Assembly: GCA_045637505.1 (NCBI GenBank)
Contig: JAZTZO010000044.1
Location: 1-64,000 of the forward strand
DNA: 64,000 nucleotides
DNA from: RGIG4079 sp045637505
GTDB taxonomy: Bacteria; Bacteroidota; Bacteroidia; Bacteroidales; Muribaculaceae
Reading direction: 5' to 3'
This document shows positions 36,802-46,093 of the stretch, one piece after another; position 1 is the first letter of the stretch, and each line of letters opens with the position of its first letter. The notes under the pieces were generated by a model. The model was not told where the DNA came from. It worked only from the letters and a program-made list of their open reading frames with translations, and searched no databases. A program made the translations under genes and the position numbers.

Positions 36802-36809
36802 TATCTTTG
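36802..36809 (+). promoter_or_regulatory. -7 element for the kinase-RapZ gene
   Basis: TATCTTTG, 23 bases before the ATG at 36832. It lies downstream of an in-frame ATG at 36787, which makes 36832 the better start. Confidence 0.55.
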
Positions 36810-36831
36810 CAGTAATAAAATTAGATTTAAT

Positions 36832-38262
36832 ATGAATTCAACTATTTTATCACAATTATATACCAAAGTTATAGGTTCAGAACCTACAGAAATCATTGAG
36901 CTACCCGCCTCGGGATCAAATCGTCGATATTATCGATTATTAGGTAAGGAATCAATAATTGGAGTTCTTGGCACATGCAAAGAAGAAAATGAATCGTTTA
37001 TATATTTAGCCAATCATTTTAAAGACAAAAATCTACCTGTGCCACAAGTTCTCGCTGTTGCCGATGACAACATGGCATATATACAAGAAGACTTGGGCGA
37101 TGACATTCTATTTAAAGCAATTGAAAAAGGCCGTCTTACACGATCATTCAGCAACGAAGAAAAAGAATTGTTGATAAAAACCATACGCATGCTTCCCGAT
37201 GTTCAATTTGCAGGAGCAGTGGGGCTTGATTTCAATAAATGCTATCCCCTTGCCGAGTTTGACACTCGCACCATAATGTGGGATCTCAACTATTTTAAAT
37301 ATTGCTTCCTCAAGGCTACTGGGTTAGAGTTTCAAGAAGATAAACTTGAAGATGATTTCCAAACAATGAGTGAGGTATTAATGCGTAGCCAATCAAGCAC
37401 ATTTATGTATCGCGATTTTCAATCGCGCAATGTGATGCTTGTTGACAACGAACCTTGGTTTATCGATTTTCAAGGTGGACGCAAAGGCCCATTCTACTAC
37501 GATGTTGCATCGTTCCTATGGCAAGCAAAAGCCAATATGCCCGATAGTTTACGAAATGAGCTTATCAATGAATACATCGATGCTCTACGTAAATACAAGC
37601 CTGTTGACCCCCAATATTTCCACGAACAATTACGCCACTTTGTTTTGTTCCGTACTCTACAAGTTTTAGGAGCATATGGATTCCGTGGATATTTCGAAAA
37701 GAAACCTCATTTTATGCAAAGTGTTCCATATGCCGTAGCCAATTTGCGAACACTCTTACAAGAGCCATATCCCGAATACCCCTATTTGAGTAAAATTCTC
37801 AAAGAATTATGTGAGATGAAACAATTTAGTGATGATTTACAAAAGCACACTCTAACAGTAAAAGTTATGAGTTTTGCTTATAAAAAAGGCATACCCAATG
37901 ATGCATCGGGCAATGGCGGAGGATATGTGTTTGACTGCCGTGCAGTAAACAATCCTGGTAAATATGAACGATATAAACCATATACTGGCCTTGACCAACA
38001 AGTGATACAATTCCTTGAAGATGATGGGGAAATTCTGACATTCCTTGACCATGCCTATGCCCTTGTTGATTCTACCGTGAAACGATATATCGAACGTGGA
38101 TTTACCAACTTGATGATTTGCTTTGGTTGTACAGGTGGCCAACATCGTTCGGTATATAGTGCGCAACATATGGCAGAACATATTAACAAAAAATTCAATG
38201 TCAAAGTTGAATTGTTACATCGCGAACAAAACATAGAACAAACATTCAACGCAACTCTATAA
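36832..38262 (+). CDS. AmgK-like sugar kinase fused to a RapZ C-terminal domain
   Basis: A 476-residue two-part protein. Residues 1 to about 325 form an aminoglycoside-phosphotransferase-like kinase, with YRDFQSRN (193-200) as catalytic loop and IDFQGG (211-216) as metal-binding motif; AmgK enzymes phosphorylate the anomeric position of MurNAc/GlcNAc. Residues about 341-476 match the C-terminal domain of RapZ, including VFDCRAVNNPG and GCTGGQHRS (432-440), the region that binds glucosamine-6-phosphate in E. coli RapZ. The RapZ N-terminal P-loop domain is absent. It is followed 7 bases later by murU. Likely role: first step of MurNAc recycling, with a built-in amino-sugar sensor; the sensor role is inference. 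Confidence 0.85.
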   Translation: MNSTILSQLYTKVIGSEPTEIIELPASGSNRRYYRLLGKESIIGVLGTCKEENESFIYLANHFKDKNLPVPQVLAVADDNMAYIQEDLGDDILFKAIEKGRLTRSFSNEEKELLIKTIRMLPDVQFAGAVGLDFNKCYPLAEFDTRTIMWDLNYFKYCFLKATGLEFQEDKLEDDFQTMSEVLMRSQSSTFMYRDFQSRNVMLVDNEPWFIDFQGGRKGPFYYDVASFLWQAKANMPDSLRNELINEYIDALRKYKPVDPQYFHEQLRHFVLFRTLQVLGAYGFRGYFEKKPHFMQSVPYAVANLRTLLQEPYPEYPYLSKILKELCEMKQFSDDLQKHTLTVKVMSFAYKKGIPNDASGNGGGYVFDCRAVNNPGKYERYKPYTGLDQQVIQFLEDDGEILTFLDHAYALVDSTVKRYIERGFTNLMICFGCTGGQHRSVYSAQHMAEHINKKFNVKVELLHREQNIEQTFNATL

Positions 38263-38269
38263 GGCTACT

Positions 38270-39007
38270 ATGAAAGCAATGATTTTTGCTGCTGGACTCG
38301 GCACCCGACTACGTCCATTAACTAATGACCGCCCCAAGGCGCTTGTAGAAGTTGGTGGCACAGCTATGCTTGAGCGTGTGATAAATCGCCTTAAAACACA
38401 TGGAATTAGCGAAATAGTGATAAATATCCACCACTTTGGAGAAAAAATCATTGATTTTGTAAAGCAAAACAATAATTTTGGTATCACCATACACATCAGC
38501 GATGAACGAGAGTTGTTGCTTGATACTGGTGGCGGAATTCTCAAGGCGCAACAATGGCTTGATGGAAAAGAGCCTATAATAATTCATAATGCCGACATTC
38601 TTACCGATTTTGATTTACACAAAATGGTAAAACAACACGTTGAATGTAAAGCCGATGCAACTCTATTAGTTGCCGACCGAAAAACTGCTCGATACTTCTA
38701 CATTGATGAAGCAAATCAACTGCGTGGATGGACCAATATATCAACAGGCGAGGTAAAGCCCGCTAATTATATCGCAAATGAAACCGATAAACTTCTTGCC
38801 TTTGGTGGAGTGCACATCGTATCGCCTACTATATTTGACAAACTCAAAGAATATAGTAATGAGCCTAAATTCTCTATTACGCCATTCTATATAGACAAAT
38901 GTAATGAGTTGAAAATCATGGGATATACCCCTTGCGAAAGATACCAATGGCACGACATAGGAAAGATTGAATCTATCGCAATTGCAGAGCAAGAATTTTG
39001 TGATTAA
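38270..39007 (+). CDS. murU: MurU-like sugar-1-phosphate nucleotidyltransferase
   Basis: A 245-residue nucleotidyltransferase with the signature AAGLGTRLRPLTNDRPKAL at the N-terminus and the metal-binding Asp in IIHNADILTDFD. Its size and position right after an AmgK-like kinase match MurU, which makes UDP-MurNAc from MurNAc-1-phosphate and UTP in the salvage route that bypasses de novo MurNAc synthesis. The UTP and MurNAc-1-P specificity is inferred from context; related enzymes use GDP-mannose or glucose substrates. Confidence 0.85.
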   Translation: MKAMIFAAGLGTRLRPLTNDRPKALVEVGGTAMLERVINRLKTHGISEIVINIHHFGEKIIDFVKQNNNFGITIHISDERELLLDTGGGILKAQQWLDGKEPIIIHNADILTDFDLHKMVKQHVECKADATLLVADRKTARYFYIDEANQLRGWTNISTGEVKPANYIANETDKLLAFGGVHIVSPTIFDKLKEYSNEPKFSITPFYIDKCNELKIMGYTPCERYQWHDIGKIESIAIAEQEFCD

Positions 39008-39177
39008 CATCGATTTTAAATAATAATCACTCAAGGTTCTTATCTCTCCTTATGTAAAACAACAATGACAAAAGCAATAAACTGTTCTGCACAATATTTA
39101 AAAAGGATTTTTTAGATATATATATGTATTTTGAGTGTTTCAATTATTTTCAATAATAAAAATAAGGACAATAATAT

Positions 39178-39208
39178 TTTGCAGAACAATATATTTTGTG
39201 TACCTTTG
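39178..39208 (+). promoter_or_regulatory. rpsP promoter, full -33/-7
   Basis: TTTG (39178-39181), exactly 19 bases, TACCTTTG (39201-39208), then a 46-base gap to the rpsP start. One of the best consensus matches in the window. Confidence 0.7.
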
Positions 39209-39254
39209 CAGTCGCAAAATCAATACAAAACCAAATTTTTAATTTTTTATTTAA

Positions 39255-39791
39255 ATGGCAACTAAAATCAGATTACAACGTCATGGCCGCAAAAACTATG
39301 CGTTTTATCCTATTGTGATCGCCGATAGCAGAGCACCACGAGATGGTAAATTTATTGAAAGGATAGGTTCTTATAATCCTAACACTAATCCTGCTACAAT
39401 AACATTGAATTTCGAACGAGCTTTGTATTGGGTAAACTGCGGTGCTCAACCCACCGACACAGTGCGTACAATCCTTTCTAGCGAAGGTGTACTTTTGATG
39501 AAACACCTCCAAGGTGGCGTAAAAAAAGGTGCTTTTGATGAAGCAGAAGCTCAACGTCGCTTTGACGCTTGGAAAAGCAAAAAAACTGCTGCAACAGAAG
39601 CTATCAAGTCAGATTTAGCTAGCAAAAAAGCAAGCGATGCTAAACAACGCCTTGAAGACGAGCAAGCTAAAAACAAAGCAAAAGCAGAAGAAGTTGCAAA
39701 GAAAAAAGCTGAACTTGCTGCTGCCGCTGCCGAAGCTGAAGCTCCTGCTGAAGAAGCTGCTACTGAAGAAACAGCTGAAAGCGCTGAATAA
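39255..39791 (+). CDS. rpsP: 30S ribosomal protein S16 with long charged C-terminal extension
   Basis: A 178-residue bS16. The first 90 or so residues are a complete S16 domain (TKIRLQRHGRKNYAFYPIVI, SYNPNTNP, ALYWVNCGAQPTDTVR). The rest, about 85 residues, is an Ala/Lys/Glu-rich, probably helical tail ending in an acidic stretch; ordinary S16 is 80-90 residues. Extended S16 tails occur in Bacteroidota, so this is not a frameshift artefact. The gene stands alone between its promoter and a terminator, unlike the rpsP-rimM-trmD operon of many other bacteria. Confidence 0.95.
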   Translation: MATKIRLQRHGRKNYAFYPIVIADSRAPRDGKFIERIGSYNPNTNPATITLNFERALYWVNCGAQPTDTVRTILSSEGVLLMKHLQGGVKKGAFDEAEAQRRFDAWKSKKTAATEAIKSDLASKKASDAKQRLEDEQAKNKAKAEEVAKKKAELAAAAAEAEAPAEEAATEETAESAE

Positions 39792-39819
39792 TTCGCACAG
39801 AATTTTCAAAATCTATAAA

Positions 39820-39846
39820 GGATGTCGTAAATCGACATCCTTTTTT
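39820..39846 (+). terminator. rpsP terminator
   Basis: GGATGTCG (39820-39827) pairs perfectly with CGACATCC (39833-39840) around TAAAT, with six T after it. Confidence 0.85.
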
Positions 39847-39847
39847 A

Positions 39848-39879
39848 TTTGTAAATAGTAAACAAACTTGCTAACTTTG
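39848..39879 (+). promoter_or_regulatory. ABC-F gene promoter, -33/-7
   Basis: TTTG (39848-39851), 20 bases, TAACTTTG (39872-39879), 27 bases before the ATG at 39907. Confidence 0.6.
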
Positions 39880-39906
39880 CATAAGATAAATTATGCAACT
39901 CAATAA

Positions 39907-41877
39907 ATGATATCAATACAAAACTTATCGGTAGAATTTAGCGCAAAGTCTTTGTTTGACAACATCAACTATGTCATCAACAAGAAGGACAAAATAGCTC
40001 TAGTGGGTAAAAATGGAGCAGGGAAATCAACCATGCTTAAAATAATTGCTGGACTACAAAATCCCACATCGGGATGCGTGGCTAAGCCTAATGACATCAC
40101 CATAAGCTACCTGCCTCAACAAATGGATCTTAATGATACTCTATCAGTTGTTGAAGAAGTGAGCAAAGCTTTTTCGCATATTGATGAGATGCATAAACAA
40201 CTCAACAACATTAACGCAGAGTTACAACAACGCACCGACTACGAAAGTAAAGAATATCAAGACCTCATTGATCGCCTGACACTTCTAAACGAGCACATAG
40301 CTATAGAAGAGAGCGAGAACAAAGAAGCCGAAATGGAGCGCACGCTTATTGGGTTAGGATTTAAACGAGAAGATTTTAATCGTCCAACCGCAGAATTTAG
40401 TGGGGGATGGCGCATGAGAATTGAGCTCGCAAAATTACTTCTCACCCACCCCGATGTCCTACTTCTTGATGAGCCTACCAACCACCTTGATATTGAATCA
40501 ATTCAATGGCTTGAAAATTTCCTCATCACCAAAGCCAATGCTGTAGTATTAGTTTCACACGACCGCGCATTTATTGACAACGTAACCAATCGCACAATTG
40601 AAATCTCGTTGGGTAAAATTTATGATTATGCCGTAAATTATTCTAAATATGTAGTTCTACACCAAGAACGCATTGAGCAACAAATGCGCGCATATCAAAA
40701 TCAACAAAAACAAATTCAAGAAACTGAAGATTTCATTGAACGATTTAGATATAAGGCAACAAAAGCTGTGCAAGTGCAAAGTCGCATTAAGCAACTTGCA
40801 AAAATTGACCGAATAGAAGTAGATGAGGTTGACACATCACACCTCAACCTCAAATTTCCATCTGCACCACGTTCGGGAGATTATCCTATAATTGCCGACA
40901 ATGTAGGCAAATGCTATAGCGAGCATCAAGTTTTTGACAACGCAACATTTACCATCAAGAGAGGCGAAAAAGTCGCCTTTGTAGGAAAAAATGGCGAGGG
41001 CAAATCAACCTTGGTAAAATGTATCATGAACGAGATACCCTTTACTGGCGAATTGAAGATTGGTCACAATGTAAAAATTGGATATTTTGCACAAAATCAA
41101 GCCCAACTTCTTGATGGAGAGATATCGGTATTTGATACTATTGATAGGGTTGCTGTTGGAGACATTCGCACAAAAATACGCGACATACTCGGAGCTTTTA
41201 TGTTTGGAGGGGAGGCCTCGGATAAAAAAGTCAAAGTATTATCAGGAGGAGAAAAAACTCGTTTGGCTATGATACGCCTATTGCTTGAGCCTGTAAACCT
41301 CCTTATTCTTGACGAGCCGACCAATCACCTCGACATGCGCACCAAAGATATTCTTAAACAAGCGATTAAGGATTTCAATGGCACGGTTATTGTGGTTTCT
41401 CACGACCGTGAGTTCCTCGATGGGCTAGTTGAAAAAGTATATGAATTTGGTGGTGGAAAGGTTAAGGAATGCCTTGGTGGAATATATGAGTTTCTTGAAA
41501 AGAAAAAAATCGCATCGCTCGCCGAACTTGAGATTGCTCAAAAGCCTGTGGCAAATGAAGAATCCCCAAAAAAATTGGCAACACCACCATCTGGTCAATC
41601 CCCCACTCTATCGCCAACAAAACTGAGCTATGCCGAACAACGCGAACACGAGAAAGCGATTAAGCGTGCCGAGAAAAAAGTAAAAGACGCTGAAGCCGAA
41701 ATAGGCAAACTCGAAAATGAAATTGCCGAAATTGAAACAAAAATTGCATCAGGAGAGATTGATTCCGAAATATTCAATCACCACGCATCAAAAAACAAAC
41801 AACTTGAAAATGCAATGAGTTTGTGGGAATTAGCATCAATGGAACTTGAGGAAATTAAATCTAAATATAATAACTAA
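39907..41877 (+). CDS. ABC-F family ATPase
   Basis: A 656-residue protein with two ABC modules and no membrane segment. Walker A: GKNGAGKSTM and GKNGEGKSTL; signatures: FSGGWRMRIELA and LSGGEKTRLAM; Walker B: LLLDEPTNHLD and LILDEPTNHLD. A linker between the modules has the charged helical form of the P-site tRNA-interaction motif, and the last 75 residues form a coiled coil as in Uup. ABC-F proteins act on ribosomes to relieve stalling; antibiotic-resistance members form a subset, but nothing here marks it as one. Single gene with its own promoter. Confidence 0.92.
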   Translation: MISIQNLSVEFSAKSLFDNINYVINKKDKIALVGKNGAGKSTMLKIIAGLQNPTSGCVAKPNDITISYLPQQMDLNDTLSVVEEVSKAFSHIDEMHKQLNNINAELQQRTDYESKEYQDLIDRLTLLNEHIAIEESENKEAEMERTLIGLGFKREDFNRPTAEFSGGWRMRIELAKLLLTHPDVLLLDEPTNHLDIESIQWLENFLITKANAVVLVSHDRAFIDNVTNRTIEISLGKIYDYAVNYSKYVVLHQERIEQQMRAYQNQQKQIQETEDFIERFRYKATKAVQVQSRIKQLAKIDRIEVDEVDTSHLNLKFPSAPRSGDYPIIADNVGKCYSEHQVFDNATFTIKRGEKVAFVGKNGEGKSTLVKCIMNEIPFTGELKIGHNVKIGYFAQNQAQLLDGEISVFDTIDRVAVGDIRTKIRDILGAFMFGGEASDKKVKVLSGGEKTRLAMIRLLLEPVNLLILDEPTNHLDMRTKDILKQAIKDFNGTVIVVSHDREFLDGLVEKVYEFGGGKVKECLGGIYEFLEKKKIASLAELEIAQKPVANEESPKKLATPPSGQSPTLSPTKLSYAEQREHEKAIKRAEKKVKDAEAEIGKLENEIAEIETKIASGEIDSEIFNHHASKNKQLENAMSLWELASMELEEIKSKYNN

Positions 41878-41894
41878 TTAAAAACAATGACAAA

Positions 41895-43907
41895 ATGAAG
41901 AAATTAACTTATGCAGTTTTGTCTATCGCTTTTGCATCAACGATAACAATGTGCACAACTAAATCACCCAAGGGAGTGGACCGAGCTAATCTTAATGATT
42001 CAGTTGCTCCACAAGAAGATTTCTATGAGTATGCATGTGGTGGCTGGATGAAAGCCAACCCATTGAAACCAGAGTATTCTCGTTTTGGAACTTTTGACCA
42101 ACTCGGAGAAAACACTCGTGAACAAGTAAAAGCACTTGTCACAGGTCTTGATTCAAAAAATGCCGAAAAAGGATCGGCTGCGCAACAAATCGGCGATTTA
42201 TATGCATTAGGCATGGATAGCGTTCGCCTTAACCAAGAAGGCGCAAAGCCAATTATCAAAGACCTTGAAACAATCAAAAGCACAAAACGCGAAGACATTA
42301 TTGACCTCATGGCCACAATGATAGGCGTAGATGCTTTCTTTGGCACAGGTGTTGACGCCGACATGATGAATTCAAACATGAATACAATGTACTGGCAACA
42401 AGGTGGTCTTGGTCTTAGAGACAGAGACTACTACCTTGAGGATAGCGAAAACACCAATGCCATACGCGAAGCATACAAAACATATATTAAAACAATTACT
42501 CGCCTTGTAGGTTATGATGACGCTGCACAACAAAGAGTAGTTGACAATGTAATGAAAATCGAAACTGCATTGGCCACAGCCGCAATGACCCGTGAAGAAT
42601 TACGCGACCCTATGGCAAGTTATAACCCAATGACAATTGACAACATTGCCAAACAATATCCCAACGTTGATCTCAAACGCTACTTCCAAAAACAAGGATT
42701 AGAAGTTGACACTGTTATTGTAGGGCAACCTAAATCTCTAACTGCCGTTGATAACATCCTTAAGAACGAAGATATTCAAGCTATACAAGATTATATCGTA
42801 GCAGGATACATTTCATCGGCTGCGAACTTCCTTAGCGATGATTTTATCAATGCAAAATTTGAACTTTCAAAAGTTATCTCCGGCGTGCAACAAATACAAC
42901 CTCGTTGGAAACGCGCATTGAGCATTCCTAATAATATGCTTGGTGAAGCCGTAGGACAACTCTATGTTGAAAAACACTTCCCCCAATCATCTAAAGACAA
43001 AATGCTTGAACTTGTTGGAAATCTCAAAGTTGCGCTTGGCGAACACATCAACAACCTCACATGGATGAGCGATGCAACAAAAGCTAAAGCACAAGAGAAA
43101 CTTTCAACATTCACCGTTAAAATTGGGTTCCCCGATAAATGGAGAGATTATTCAAAATTAACTATTGATCCATCAAAATCATATTGGGACAATGTAAAGG
43201 CAGCAATAAAACATAATGTTGACTTTAGTCTTGCTGATTATGGCAAACCTGTTGATAAAACTCGCTGGTATATGCCTCCTCAAACTGTTAATGCTTATTA
43301 TAGTCCTCTTTCAAACGAAATTTGTTTCCCCGCAGGTATCCTTCAAGCGCCATTCTTTGACCCAGAAGCCGATGATGCTCTCAACTATGGAGCAATTGGC
43401 GTAGTTATTGGACACGAAATGATTCATGGATTTGATGATCAAGGTCGTCAATTTGACAAAGACGGCAACCTAAAAGATTGGTGGACTGCCGAAGATGCAG
43501 AAGCATTCAATAAATTAGCTGATGTCCTTGTTGCTCAATTTGATAGTATTGTAGTTCTTGGCGACACTCATGCCAATGGACGCTTCACTCTTGGTGAAAA
43601 CATCGCCGACCAAGGAGGTTTGCGTGTTTCATATACAGCATATCAAAACTCTCTCAAAGGCAAAGAGCGCAAAGATATTGATGGATTTACTCCCGAACAA
43701 CGTTTCTATCTCGCATATGCAAATGTGTGGGCTGGCAACATTCGCGATGAGGAAATTCTTTCTCGCACAAAAACCGACCCACATTCACTTGGTCGTTGGC
43801 GCGTAAATGGCACATTACCCAACCTTGAAGAATTCTTCAAAGCATTTGGAGTAAAAGAAGGCGATAAGATGTTTAGACCTGCAACTGAACGAGTGGTTAT
43901 TTGGTAA
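41895..43907 (+). CDS. M13 family zinc metallopeptidase lipoprotein
   Basis: A 670-residue neprilysin/PepO-type endopeptidase. The lipoprotein signal ends TITMC (Cys20). The zinc site is GHEMIHGFDDQGRQFDKDG, with HExxH, and the third ligand is Glu in GENIADQGG; NAYYSPLSNEICFPAGILQ (before it) matches the substrate-binding NAxY motif. It is likely anchored to the outer or inner membrane, facing the periplasm or surface, and degrades peptides. It ends with a strong terminator before the dnaN cluster. Confidence 0.94.
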   Translation: MKKLTYAVLSIAFASTITMCTTKSPKGVDRANLNDSVAPQEDFYEYACGGWMKANPLKPEYSRFGTFDQLGENTREQVKALVTGLDSKNAEKGSAAQQIGDLYALGMDSVRLNQEGAKPIIKDLETIKSTKREDIIDLMATMIGVDAFFGTGVDADMMNSNMNTMYWQQGGLGLRDRDYYLEDSENTNAIREAYKTYIKTITRLVGYDDAAQQRVVDNVMKIETALATAAMTREELRDPMASYNPMTIDNIAKQYPNVDLKRYFQKQGLEVDTVIVGQPKSLTAVDNILKNEDIQAIQDYIVAGYISSAANFLSDDFINAKFELSKVISGVQQIQPRWKRALSIPNNMLGEAVGQLYVEKHFPQSSKDKMLELVGNLKVALGEHINNLTWMSDATKAKAQEKLSTFTVKIGFPDKWRDYSKLTIDPSKSYWDNVKAAIKHNVDFSLADYGKPVDKTRWYMPPQTVNAYYSPLSNEICFPAGILQAPFFDPEADDALNYGAIGVVIGHEMIHGFDDQGRQFDKDGNLKDWWTAEDAEAFNKLADVLVAQFDSIVVLGDTHANGRFTLGENIADQGGLRVSYTAYQNSLKGKERKDIDGFTPEQRFYLAYANVWAGNIRDEEILSRTKTDPHSLGRWRVNGTLPNLEEFFKAFGVKEGDKMFRPATERVVIW

Positions 43908-43926
43908 ACCATCTCTCATTGATAGC

Positions 43927-43959
43927 AAAAAAGTGAAGCCTTGTGCTTCACTTTTTTTT
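43927..43959 (+). terminator. Terminator after the M13 peptidase gene
   Basis: AAAAAAGTGAAGC (43927-43939) pairs with GCTTCACTTTTTT (43945-43957), with further T to 43959. A 13-bp stem. Confidence 0.85.
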
Positions 43960-44146
43960 ATTTTCTTATAAACTATTGTAACACATATTTTTTTCATCAC
44001 ATAACTTGCCATTTTTTTATTGCAAAACCCTCAATAAAAGCCTCAATTTTAATCCGTCAACTATACATTTATTCCATCTATATTTTTCCACAAAATTCAC
44101 ACTCCGAATTTTGCGCGATTTATGCGATTTTGTCAATAAAAATTCC

Positions 44147-44154
44147 TATATTTG
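44147..44154 (+). promoter_or_regulatory. dnaN -7 element
   Basis: TATATTTG, 44 bases before the dnaN start. The stretch from 43960 to here is AT-rich and shows no gene. Confidence 0.45.
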
Positions 44155-44198
44155 TAAATTAATAAATTAGACAATAATAAACACAAAAATATACTAAT

Positions 44199-45326
44199 AT
44201 GAAATTCAACGTACCGAGCAAAACGCTCTATAGCTATGTTTCTTCAGTAAGCAAAGTTATCAACTCTAAAAACGCATTAGCAATCCTCAACAATTTCCTA
44301 TTTACACTCGAAGGGAATCAATTAACAATCACAGCGTCAGACCTTGAAAACACCCTAACTGCTCGCGTGCCTGTTTCAGAAGCTGAAGGCGAAGGCAAAT
44401 TTTGTATTGACGCCCGTCGTTTAGTTGACTTATTAAAAGAAATGCCCGACCAAGGCATTACATTTGAAATTGACAACAACTTAGCCGTTGAAATTACTTA
44501 TCCAAGTGGTAACTATAGCCTCATTGCTCTTAATGGCAACGAATATCCATCTAACAACGATGATAGCGAAGAGATGGGACGCCTTGAGTTCACTTGCCCA
44601 ACCAAACAAATTATCGATGGTATAGATAACACCTTGTTTGCTGTAGGTAACGACGACCTTCGTCCACAAATGATGGGTATCCTTTGGGACATCAAGCCCG
44701 ATGCTATTACATTTGTCGCAACCGATACTCGCAAACTCGTAAAATATCGCAATGCGCTATCGGCTCCCGGTGTTGCTGGGTCATGCATTCTTCCTATCAA
44801 ACCTGCAACTGTATTGAAAAATGTATTTGCCAAGGAAGAAACAGTTAATGTAACCATTGAGCCCAAAAGCGCTACATTTGAAAGTGCTTCATTTACCTTC
44901 AACTGTAGATTTATCAAAGGTAATTTCCCCGACTACAATCGTGTAATCCCTACAAACAACCCTTACAAACTCACTGTTGATCGTCAATCGTTCCTTAACG
45001 CAGTGCGTCGTGTAGGTGTATTTGTGGACCCAGGGCACGGATTGGTAAAATTCAAACTCACTCCCGACAAAGTAATTCTCAAAGCACAAGATAATAACTT
45101 CCAAACATCGGCATGGGAGTCTGTTCCATGTGACTTCACTGGAGATGAAATGGTGATTGGATTCAGTGCTCCTTATTTGATTGAAATCTTTGGCACATTA
45201 CCTACAAGTGACATCGTTATCTCATTATCTGACCCAAGCCGTCCAGGCGTATTCCTTCCTTCAGAAGACAAAGAAAATAGTGAATTATTGATGTTGCTTA
45301 TGCCAATGACTGTTGCTGAATTTTAA
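44199..45326 (+). CDS. dnaN: DNA polymerase III beta subunit (sliding clamp)
   Basis: A 375-residue protein of normal clamp length made of three similar domains, with NSKNALAILNNFLFTLEG at the first domain and the conserved C-terminal MPM tripeptide (LLMPMTVAEF). It encircles DNA and tethers the polymerase. It heads a conserved Bacteroidota cluster: exonuclease, coaBC, porD, recN, rlmB. Confidence 0.97.
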   Translation: MKFNVPSKTLYSYVSSVSKVINSKNALAILNNFLFTLEGNQLTITASDLENTLTARVPVSEAEGEGKFCIDARRLVDLLKEMPDQGITFEIDNNLAVEITYPSGNYSLIALNGNEYPSNNDDSEEMGRLEFTCPTKQIIDGIDNTLFAVGNDDLRPQMMGILWDIKPDAITFVATDTRKLVKYRNALSAPGVAGSCILPIKPATVLKNVFAKEETVNVTIEPKSATFESASFTFNCRFIKGNFPDYNRVIPTNNPYKLTVDRQSFLNAVRRVGVFVDPGHGLVKFKLTPDKVILKAQDNNFQTSAWESVPCDFTGDEMVIGFSAPYLIEIFGTLPTSDIVISLSDPSRPGVFLPSEDKENSELLMLLMPMTVAEF

Positions 45327-45331
45327 TTAAG

Positions 45332-46093
45332 ATGGAACTAAACTTAAAAAAGCCAATCATATTTTTTGATCTTGAAACTACTGGTACAAACATCACCACT
45401 GACCGTATCGTAGAAATTTCAATGATTAAAATTATGCCCAACGGCGAGGAGAAAGAGCGCACATTGCGCATCAATCCCGAAATGCCTATTCCACCCGAAG
45501 CAACTGCTGTGCATCACATCACCAATGAAGATGTGGCTAATTGTCGCACTTTCAAAGAAATTGCAAAAGATTTAGCTCAAAGTTTTGTGGGGTGTGATAT
45601 TGCAGGGTTTAATTCAAACAAATTTGACATACCAATGCTTGACCAAGAGTTTCAACGTGTAGGTGTAAAATTTGATTTTACTAAACCTCGTTTCATTGAT
45701 GTTCAAACAATTTTCCACAAAAAAGAGCAACGCACACTTGTTGCTGCATATAAATTTTATTGTGGAAAAGAATTAAATGACGCTCACTCGGCAAGTGCTG
45801 ATACTCGTGCGACATATGAAGTATTAAAAGCACAGCTCGACATGTATGACGATCTCCCAAATGACATGGAGGCATTATCGGAATTCTCATCTCAAAATAG
45901 AAATGTAGATTTAGCCGGTCGCGTCATATATAATGATAAACGCCAAGAGGTAATTAACTTTGGGAAATATAAAGGGCAACTCGTGGAAGATGTTTTGAAA
46001 AAAGATATCGGCTATTATAGTTGGATTATGCAAGGTGATTTTCCTCAAAACACCAAAGATGTATTTACAAATATTAAACTTCGTTCAAAATAA
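45332..46093 (+). CDS. DnaQ-like 3-prime-5-prime exonuclease
   Basis: A 253-residue DEDDh exonuclease. Motif I FFDLETTGT carries Asp13 and Glu15; HSASADTRATYEVL supplies the final His and Asp. The C-terminal 60 residues (INFGKYKGQLVEDVLKKD) form a small domain also seen in ExoX-type enzymes. It starts 5 bases after dnaN, and may act as proofreading subunit or in repair at the clamp; which one cannot be decided. The stop overlaps coaBC by one base. Confidence 0.9.
   Translation: MELNLKKPIIFFDLETTGTNITTDRIVEISMIKIMPNGEEKERTLRINPEMPIPPEATAVHHITNEDVANCRTFKEIAKDLAQSFVGCDIAGFNSNKFDIPMLDQEFQRVGVKFDFTKPRFIDVQTIFHKKEQRTLVAAYKFYCGKELNDAHSASADTRATYEVLKAQLDMYDDLPNDMEALSEFSSQNRNVDLAGRVIYNDKRQEVINFGKYKGQLVEDVLKKDIGYYSWIMQGDFPQNTKDVFTNIKLRSK

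Noticed and set aside
36787..36831. Earlier ATG for the kinase-RapZ gene
   Set aside because: A -7 promoter element (36802-36809) lies inside that extension.
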